The notes beneath the pieces are model-generated. The model saw only the letters and a list, made by a program, of their open reading frames with translations, was not told the origin of the DNA and made no database searches. The position numbers and the translations under genes were made by a program. A DNA stretch of 7,494 nucleotides from Gemmatimonadales bacterium (lineage in GTDB: Bacteria; Gemmatimonadota; Gemmatimonadetes; Gemmatimonadales; GWC2-71-9): NCBI GenBank assembly GCA_013816685.1, contig JACDDX010000076.1:1-7494 (forward strand), written 5' to 3'. Shown here piece by piece: positions 1 through 4,435 of this stretch. How positions within the stretch are numbered: the first letter of the stretch is position 1; every line of letters starts with the position of its first letter.

Positions 1-1
1 G

Positions 2-694
2 CGCGTGCCGGAAGGGCGGGGCACCCGCGCCGTCGCCGCCAACGTGGATCAGGTGATGGTCGTGACCGCCATCCTCGATCCGCTGCCGATCCCGCAGCTC
101 CTCGACCGCCTGCTCGTCGTCGCCGAAGCCAACGAGATTTCGGCGGCGCTGGTGATCAACAAGGTGGATCTGGCCGCCCCCGATCAGCTCGCCGCACGAT
201 TCCGCCAGGCGGGCTACGCGGTCCATTCGACGAGCGTACGCACCGGCCAGGGGATGGCCGACTTCGCCGCCGCGCTCGCCGGACGGATTTCAGTGGTGAC
301 CGGGCCGAGCGGCAGCGGCAAGTCGAGTCTGCTGAACTGGCTGCAGCCCGGACTGCGGCTTCGGACCGCCGAGATCAGCGCCAAGATCCGGCGGGGACGC
401 AACACGACCGTGTCGGCCGTCATGCTGCCGCTCGACGGCGGCGGCTATCTCGTGGACACGCCAGGGTTCAGCGAGGTGGGGCTGTGGGGCATCGAGCCGC
501 GCGAGCTCGCCTCATGCTTTCCCGAATTTCGCGGACTGCTGGATGAGTGCCGCTTTCCCGACTGCCGGCACCGGAGCGAGCCGGGCTGTGCGGTGCTCGC
601 AGCGGTCGCGCGGGGCGAAGTGCGGACCGACCGCTACGAGAGTTATCGGGCGCTGCTGGAGGAGCTGGAAACCGCCCCGGCGCACTGGGAGTAG
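2..694 (+). CDS. rsgA: Ribosome small-subunit-dependent GTPase RsgA (5'-truncated by the window edge)
   Basis: RsgA is a cytoplasmic GTPase that binds the 30S subunit and helps late maturation; it is identified by its circularly permuted GTPase motif order. Numbering from the GTG at position 5: the family block AANVDQVMVV at 11-20, G4 NKVD at 52-55, then P-loop GPSGSGKSS at 100-108, a G2-like RGRNTT at 130-135, and G3 DTPG at 151-154. The C-terminal zinc site follows as C182, C187, H189 and C195 (CxxxxCxHxxxxxC), then a short helical tail. The frame is open to the left edge. The roughly 230 visible residues lack the N-terminal OB-fold, so the GTG at position 5 is almost certainly internal and the true start lies upstream of the window (full family length about 290-350 residues). 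The stop TAG is at 692-694. The downstream neighbour is convergent, 22 nt away, with no hairpin terminator visible between them. Confidence 0.95.
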   Translation, partial: RVPEGRGTRAVAANVDQVMVVTAILDPLPIPQLLDRLLVVAEANEISAALVINKVDLAAPDQLAARFRQAGYAVHSTSVRTGQGMADFAAALAGRISVVTGPSGSGKSSLLNWLQPGLRLRTAEISAKIRRGRNTTVSAVMLPLDGGGYLVDTPGFSEVGLWGIEPRELASCFPEFRGLLDECRFPDCRHRSEPGCAVLAAVARGEVRTDRYESYRALLEELETAPAHWE

Positions 695-716
695 GGCGGC
701 CGACTCGGCGCGTGCG

Positions 717-1034
717 TTAACCCTTGCGGGTCCAGCGGGACGCGTCCCTGGCCTCCACCTTCCGCATCATCCGGTCGAAGGCGTCGTCCAGGTCGATCCC
801 TTCACGATTGGCCATGCAGATCAGCACGAACAGGATGTCGGCCATCTCCAGCGCGAGGTCGCCGTCCGTCTCGTCGGGCTTCTTGGTTTTCTGCCCAAAG
901 CGGTGGTTGACCTCGCGCGCCAGCTCGCCGACCTCTTCAGCGAGTCGCGTCATGTTGGTGAGCGGATGGAAGTACCCCTCCTCGAACAGACCGATCCAGG
1001 CGTCCACCCGCCGCTGCGCCTCTCCCAATGCCAC
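717..1034 (-). CDS. MazG-like nucleotide pyrophosphohydrolase (YpjD type)
   Basis: This is a small all-alpha NTP pyrophosphatase-like protein of about 105 residues, predicted to hydrolyse non-canonical or excess (d)NTPs to the monophosphate and pyrophosphate in the cytoplasm. The Mg-binding signature EExxE...ExxD is intact: E33, E34 and E37 in LAEEVGELAREVN, then E63 and D66 in LEMADILFVL. The flanking segments GYFHPLTNMTRL and LICMANREGIDL, and the ending DASRWTRKG, match the Bacillus YpjD type as I remember it; its length also fits (about 110). The frame is open further upstream (to 1211), but that extension is antisense-like Arg/Gly/His sequence overlapping the DJ-1 gene. I therefore chose the GTG at 1034; a TTG at 1028 is an alternative. 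The start lies 5 nt after the DJ-1 gene stop with no strong Shine-Dalgarno, which suggests translational coupling. The exact substrate cannot be read from the sequence. Confidence 0.88.
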   Translation of the reverse strand: MALGEAQRRVDAWIGLFEEGYFHPLTNMTRLAEEVGELAREVNHRFGQKTKKPDETDGDLALEMADILFVLICMANREGIDLDDAFDRMMRKVEARDASRWTRKG

Positions 1035-1039
1035 CGCCG

Positions 1040-1624
1040 TCAGGCCACGGTGGCAACGGTGCGAGCGCCGGCCTCCTCCGTCGCGCCGGCAGCTGCAGCC
1101 GCCGGGCGCGCGGCCAGGGCGCGAATCAGCGCCCGCATGAACTCCGGGAGATCGGCCGGGGTGCGCGACGAGATGAGATTGCCGTCGACCACCACCGCGC
1201 TGTCCTCCCACCGCATGCCCGCATTCACCAGGTCGTCCCGGATGGCGCCGACGCTCGTGCCCCTCCTGCCGCGGACGATGCCGGCCGAAATCGGCACCCA
1301 GCCCGCGTGACAGATGAAGGCGACGGGCTTGCCGGCCGCGAAGATCTGGCGGGTGATCTCCAGCAGCCGCTGCGATCGTCGCATGACGTCGGGCGCGTAG
1401 CCGCCCGGGATCACCAGCCCGTCGAACCCCTCGGCGGAGATCTCGTCCACGTTCGCGTCGACGGTGAGCGGATAGCCGCGCTTGCCCTGATAGGTGCGCT
1501 CCCCGGTGCCCGCGACGATGGTGGTGGCGCCTTCCTCTTCCAGGCGGATCTTGGGATACCAGAGTTCGAGATCTTCATAGAGCGGTCCTGCGAAAAAGAG
1601 GACTGTTTTGCCTTGCAGAGACAT
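1040..1624 (-). CDS. DJ-1/PfpI family protein (type 1 glutamine amidotransferase-like fold)
   Basis: This 194-residue protein resembles the archaeal PfpI/bacterial YhbO group, described as intracellular proteases or, in later work, glyoxalase/deglycase-like stress proteins. It starts MSLQGKTVLFF; the acidic active-site candidate is E17 in LYEDLEL; GFDGLVIPGGYAPD lies at 67-80; the nucleophile elbow FICHAGW places the catalytic Cys at 105 and His at 106; then SAGIVRGRRGTS, DDLVNAGMRW, and the family-typical VVVDGNLISSRTPADLPEFM. The CHAGW elbow differs from the commoner CHGPQ or CHGAQ. After the core ends near residue 170 there is an Ala-rich tail of about 25 residues not usual in the family. 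ATG at 1624 is chosen over an upstream in-frame start at 1675 because GAGAGG lies 5 nt before it and the extra upstream residues have no homology pattern. It is the first gene of a likely operon with the MazG-like gene. Its physiological substrate is unknown. Confidence 0.92.
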   Translation of the reverse strand: MSLQGKTVLFFAGPLYEDLELWYPKIRLEEEGATTIVAGTGERTYQGKRGYPLTVDANVDEISAEGFDGLVIPGGYAPDVMRRSQRLLEITRQIFAAGKPVAFICHAGWVPISAGIVRGRRGTSVGAIRDDLVNAGMRWEDSAVVVDGNLISSRTPADLPEFMRALIRALAARPAAAAAGATEEAGARTVATVA

Positions 1625-1629
1625 GCACA

Positions 1630-1635
1630 CCTCTC
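1630..1635 (-). promoter_or_regulatory. Ribosome binding site deciding the DJ-1/PfpI start
   Basis: On the minus strand GAGAGG occupies 1635-1630 and is followed by a 5-nt spacer and ATG at 1624. This supports the 194-residue product over the longer in-frame version from 1675. Confidence 0.6.
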
Positions 1636-1637
1636 GG

Positions 1638-1666
1638 TTGGCGAAGCCCGCCGAAAGGTATATGCT
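1638..1666 (+). promoter_or_regulatory. Possible sigma70-like promoter in the divergent intergenic region
   Basis: TTGGCG (1638-1643) and TATGCT (1661-1666) are separated by 17 nt; each matches four of six consensus bases. Transcription would then start at about 1672-1678, at or just before the ATG at 1678, giving a leaderless or nearly leaderless mRNA. On the opposite strand the same AT-richer patch reads CATATACC and could serve as a -10 region for the DJ-1/MazG unit. Phylum-specific promoter consensus is unknown to me, so this is tentative. Confidence 0.3.
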
Positions 1667-1677
1667 TGGCAGCACCT

Positions 1678-1920
1678 ATGCGTTCCCGCGACCGTATTCT
1701 CGCCAACCTCGAATCCATCTACCGCGAATCGTACGATCGCGCCACCAAGGCCGGTGAAGCGACCCGCGTGATCGATCTGGAGAGTGCCTACGTCCGCGAC
1801 CAGCTCATGCTGGAGATCCTGCTCGACATTCGCGATCTGTTCTCGGTCGCACCTGCCGCGTCGGGTGGCTCCGCACTCGAAAAGCTCGAGGCCCTTCGCC
1901 GCATCACGCGAGGCCGCTGA
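1678..1920 (+). CDS. Small helical hypothetical protein (80 aa)
   Basis: I do not recognise this protein. It is 80 residues, charged and apparently all-helical: MRSRDRILANLESIYRESYD, then a conserved-looking stretch ATRVIDLESAYVRDQLMLEILLDIRDLF at about 29-56, a short linker APAASGGS, and a basic helix ending RRITRGR. It has no signal peptide, transmembrane segment or cysteine pair. Two starts compete. ATG at 1678 would fit a leaderless transcript from the candidate promoter. TTG at 1666 adds MAAP and has AAAGG at 1654-1658, 7 nt upstream. I chose ATG. The third codon positions are strongly G/C, like the neighbouring real genes, which supports coding. The stop TGA is 1 nt before the ATG of the amidohydrolase gene, so the two are probably co-transcribed and possibly translationally coupled. 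Confidence 0.72.
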   Translation: MRSRDRILANLESIYRESYDRATKAGEATRVIDLESAYVRDQLMLEILLDIRDLFSVAPAASGGSALEKLEALRRITRGR

Positions 1921-1921
1921 T

Positions 1922-3622
1922 ATGCGCGCTTCGGCGTCATCCGCCTGGCTCGTCGTCCAGCTGGTGCTGGCGCTCGGATGCGGCAGCCGCTCCGGGACGT
2001 CGTCCGCCGAGGTCCGCGGCGCCGCGGCCGCCCCCGCCGACATGGTCGTCTACGGGCGGGTCTGGACCGGCGACTCGGCCCAGCGGTGGGCTGGCGCGGT
2101 GGCGGTGGTCGGCGACCGCATCGTGGCGGTAGGCGACAGCGCGTCGGTGGCGCGGCGGATCGGTCCGCGGACTCGCGTCCTCGCCAACGGCCGCGCGATG
2201 GTGACGCCCGGCCTGGAAGACGGGCACACCCACTTCCTCAGCGGCGGGATGCAGCTGGCCAACGTGGAGCTTCGCGATGCCGCGACGCCAGCCGAATTCA
2301 TTGCCCGGCTCAAGGCGTACGCGGCGAAGCTGCCGCCGGGCGAGTGGATCACGGGCGGCGACTGGGATCACGAGCGCTGGGCCGGCGCGCCGCTGCCCGA
2401 GCGGGGCTGGATCGATTCGGTCACGCCGCACAATCCCGTCTTCATCAACCGGCTCGATGGGCACATGGCCCTGGCCAACAGCGAGGCGCTGCGTCGTGCC
2501 GGCCTCGGACGATCGAGCCCTGACATTTCGGGCGGTACCATCGTTCGCACGCCGGGGGGTGAGCCCACCGGCGTGCTGAAGGACGAAGCGCAGACGCCGG
2601 TCTACGCCGTCATCCCCACGCCATCTCCCTCGCAGGCCGACTCGGCCGTCGCCCGCGCGATGCGCTGGGCGGCGAGTCACGGGGTGACGGCGGTTTCGGA
2701 CGTATCGGTGCCATGGTTCGAGCTGGCCGCCCTCCGGCGAGCCCGTGCCGCCGGCACCATGACGACCCGGGTCGCGGTTTACGTGCCCCTGGAGTTCTGG
2801 CGCGCGATGGCCGACACGGTGCGCGCCGCGGGCCCGGGCGACGACTGGCTCCGCGCCGCCGGCGTCAAAGGCTACGTGGATGGATCGCTCGGCTCCACGA
2901 CCGCCCTCTTCTTTCAGCCCTATCGCGACGCACCCGGCACCAGCGGCCTGCTGGTCACGCCGGAAGACTCGCTCCGCGCCCGGATCGGCGGCGCCGATGC
3001 CGCCGGGCTCCAGGTCGCGGTGCACGCCATCGGCGAGCGCGCCAACGCCATCGTCGTCGCCGTCTACGACAGCGTGGCCCGGGCGCACGGGCCGCGTGAC
3101 CGCCGCTTCCGGATCGAGCACGCCCAGCATCTCCGGCCGCAGGAGATCGACGCCATTCCGCGCGACGGCATCATCGCCTCCATGCAGCCGTATCACGCCA
3201 TCGATGACGGGCGCTGGGCCGAGAAGCGTATCGGGCCCGAACAGTTGAAAGGCACCTACGTCTTCCGCTCGCTGCTTCGCCGCGGGGCACGGCTCGCGTT
3301 CGGCTCGGACTGGAGCGTGGCGCCGCTCGATCCGCTGCTCGGCATCTACGCCGCCGTGACCCGCCGCACCCTCGACGGCAAACATCCCGACGGGTGGCTT
3401 CCGGACCAGAAGATCTCGGTGGACGAGGCGCTCCGTGCCTACACCGCCGGCGACGCGTATGCCGCATTTGCCGAGCGGTCGCGCGGCCGGCTCGCGCCCG
3501 GCTACCTGGCCGACATCGTCCTGCTCGACGGCGATCTGACCGCCGTGCCTGCCGAGCGGCTGGACCGGGTCCGGGTCCGTACGACCATCGTCGGCGGCAA
3601 GATCGTGTTTCAGCGTCCGTAG
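1922..3622 (+). CDS. Putative lipoprotein metal-dependent amidohydrolase (amidohydrolase family 3, YtcJ-like)
   Basis: This 566-residue metal-dependent hydrolase probably acts on C-N bonds; the substrate is not deducible. An N-terminal hydrophobic segment (residues 9-19) ends in ALGC with Cys20, followed by GSRSGTSSAE. This looks like a lipoprotein signal, although -3 is Ala rather than the usual Leu/Val/Ile. The small beta domain (MVVYGRVWTGDS, 41-52, closing with GYLADIVLLDGDL, 527-539) flanks the TIM barrel. Metal and active-site candidates are H102 and H104 in EDGHTHFLSGG, K316 in VKGYVDGSLGS (possible carbamylated Lys), H368 in VAVHAIGERAN, H400 in RIEHAQHL, and D463 in AFGSDWSVAPLDP. 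All are present in the order expected for the family. The start at 1922 is preceded by GCGAGG with an 8-nt spacer and lies 1 nt after the previous gene's stop. An upstream extension in the same frame reads as shadow of the small gene. Export to the periplasm or outer-membrane face is inferred from the signal. Confidence 0.93.
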   Translation: MRASASSAWLVVQLVLALGCGSRSGTSSAEVRGAAAAPADMVVYGRVWTGDSAQRWAGAVAVVGDRIVAVGDSASVARRIGPRTRVLANGRAMVTPGLEDGHTHFLSGGMQLANVELRDAATPAEFIARLKAYAAKLPPGEWITGGDWDHERWAGAPLPERGWIDSVTPHNPVFINRLDGHMALANSEALRRAGLGRSSPDISGGTIVRTPGGEPTGVLKDEAQTPVYAVIPTPSPSQADSAVARAMRWAASHGVTAVSDVSVPWFELAALRRARAAGTMTTRVAVYVPLEFWRAMADTVRAAGPGDDWLRAAGVKGYVDGSLGSTTALFFQPYRDAPGTSGLLVTPEDSLRARIGGADAAGLQVAVHAIGERANAIVVAVYDSVARAHGPRDRRFRIEHAQHLRPQEIDAIPRDGIIASMQPYHAIDDGRWAEKRIGPEQLKGTYVFRSLLRRGARLAFGSDWSVAPLDPLLGIYAAVTRRTLDGKHPDGWLPDQKISVDEALRAYTAGDAYAAFAERSRGRLAPGYLADIVLLDGDLTAVPAERLDRVRVRTTIVGGKIVFQRP

Positions 3623-3738
3623 GTCGGCCGGGCTCAACAGTGCCTGACAATGCTGCGGCATCATCAGCTGCTGCATCCTCAGTTGAATAGCCGCCCCCGC
3701 GAGAGCCAACAGCCGCAGTGCAGGTTTAAGGAGCACGC

Positions 3739-4260
3739 ATGGGTCAACGAATGCCGGCTCGTGGGCCGGCCTTACACGTCCTTCAGGGGAGTCCCAACCC
3801 TCACCTCGCGGTCCTCTCGGGAGCAGCTGTCGGCAGAGGGAAACTCGACGTGGTCGGTCCCCTATCGGCGTTCGTGACCTCCGGTGTTGTGGCTGAGGCC
3901 CCGTGGCGCAACGACACCAAAGGTGACCATGGTATGGCAAGTACATGGCGGCGATCCACGGTCTTCAGATGTTCCCGCGCCGAGTGCCGCTCAACGAGGT
4001 CCGGCAGGCATTGCCTGAATGGCGCTACCTCAATTCCACGCAGGGAGCTACGACGGTCCCGAACCCTCTGGAGGGCAGACTGCGCCGGTGCATCGGTACT
4101 CGCAGTCGGCTCTCAGCCCAGGCAGCGGAGCCCTCGTACATCGAAGGAATTACGAACGAGGCAAGGAGGCTCATCCGGAGTCGATCCCAAGCGGGCGGTC
4201 GGCGTGCAGCGGCTCAGGAGAATGCTCGGTGCTGGCCCGAGCCCCTATTTCAACCGGTGA
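3739..4260 (+). CDS. Doubtful 173-aa open frame with a strong ribosome binding site
   Basis: AAGGAG at 3728-3733 followed by a 5-nt spacer and ATG at 3739 is the best Shine-Dalgarno in the window, and the frame then runs 173 codons to TGA at 4258-4260. Against coding: the product is rich in Arg, Ser and Gly with no hydrophobic core pattern after about residue 60; third-position GC is only about 60%, far below neighbouring genes; rare-type codons AGA/AGG/CGA are frequent; and an overlapping frame (3945-4265) looks equally plausible. The first 60 residues (MGQRMPARGP..., ...LSAFVTSGVVAEAP) look slightly more protein-like. I do not recognise a family. It could be a short real peptide, a remnant, or a chance frame across a structured RNA. 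Confidence 0.22.
   Translation: MGQRMPARGPALHVLQGSPNPHLAVLSGAAVGRGKLDVVGPLSAFVTSGVVAEAPWRNDTKGDHGMASTWRRSTVFRCSRAECRSTRSGRHCLNGATSIPRRELRRSRTLWRADCAGASVLAVGSQPRQRSPRTSKELRTRQGGSSGVDPKRAVGVQRLRRMLGAGPSPYFNR
3883..3918 (+). repeat. Imperfect hairpin (possible RNA secondary structure)
   Basis: GGTGTTGTGGC (3883-3893) can pair with GCAACGACACC (3908-3918): eight consecutive pairs including one G-U, one mismatch, then two more pairs, closing a 14-nt loop. No T-run follows, so it is not a Rho-independent terminator. It may be part of a larger fold with neighbouring inverted repeats. Confidence 0.45.
4128..4172 (+). repeat. Nested inverted repeat / two-step hairpin
   Basis: GAGCC (4128-4132) pairs with GGCTC (4168-4172), and the directly following CTCGT (4133-4137) pairs with ACGAG (4156-4160). 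This leaves a 7-nt bulge GCAAGGA on the 3' side and an 18-nt apical loop. Two stacked helices of five Watson-Crick pairs are more than I would expect by eye in ordinary spacer, but no calculation was done. Confidence 0.4.
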
Positions 4261-4435
4261 GGTGACCGGAGTCGTTGACACAGCGGGCGCGGGCCGGGAG
4301 GCGCTGCGGGTAGCGCGAGGCAGGGGTCGCATCCCTATCGTTAGCCACTCCCAGGCGTCCATGCCGCCATTTCTCTTGCGGGCTATCTTTCGCCGACGCC
4401 CAGTCTCGTGACCCTGCCCCTCAGCCCCGAGTTTC

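Larger units (their letters stand above)
3623..4435. other. Unassigned 813-nt region with lower GC and several inverted repeats
   Basis: No protein family, tRNA, rRNA or transposase is recognisable on either strand. By hand count, GC over 3661-4260 is about 63%, against roughly 68-72% in sampled lines of the flanking genes. Codons such as AGA and AGG become common in every forward frame. Inverted repeats include GCCGGC at 3753-3758 with 3765-3770; an 11-position stem with one mismatch at 3883-3893 with 3908-3918; GAGCC plus CTCGT at 4128-4137 against ACGAG at 4156-4160 and GGCTC at 4168-4172; and GCGCT at 4301-4305 with AGCGC at 4312-4316. The region could be a decayed insertion, a structured RNA, or a long untranslated leader of the downstream E1 gene. 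The sequence alone does not decide between these. Confidence 0.5.

Noticed and set aside
1035..1211. Longer N-terminus for the MazG-like protein
   Set aside because: The extra residues overlap the DJ-1 coding frame and look like shadow sequence; the family length fits the GTG at 1034.
3654..3675. Hairpin GCGGCA/TGCTGC after the amidohydrolase as a terminator
   Set aside because: The stem is short with a G-U pair and lacks a T-tract; the area is a small CTG/CAT-rich stretch that folds by composition.
1937..3946. Minus-strand open frame of 669 codons opposite the amidohydrolase gene
   Set aside because: It mirrors a well-supported gene; the Arg/Gly/His-rich composition without motifs is the usual antisense shadow in high-GC DNA.
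3718..4260. Group II intron or retron RNA with reverse transcriptase remnant
   Set aside because: No canonical 5' end, no domain V hairpin with the expected triad, and no reverse transcriptase motif in any frame, so only the neutral label of unexplained region was kept.
3945..4265. Alternative 106-codon plus-strand frame in the unexplained region
   Set aside because: It has no ribosome binding site and no recognisable domain, and it overlaps the frame from 3739, which is itself doubtful.
4275..4280. TTGACA as a -35 box for the E1 gene
   Set aside because: No -10-like hexamer occurs 15-19 nt downstream; the following sequence is very GC-rich.
4301..4316. GCGCT/AGCGC hairpin as a Rho-independent terminator
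   Set aside because: The stem is only 5 bp and no T-run follows.
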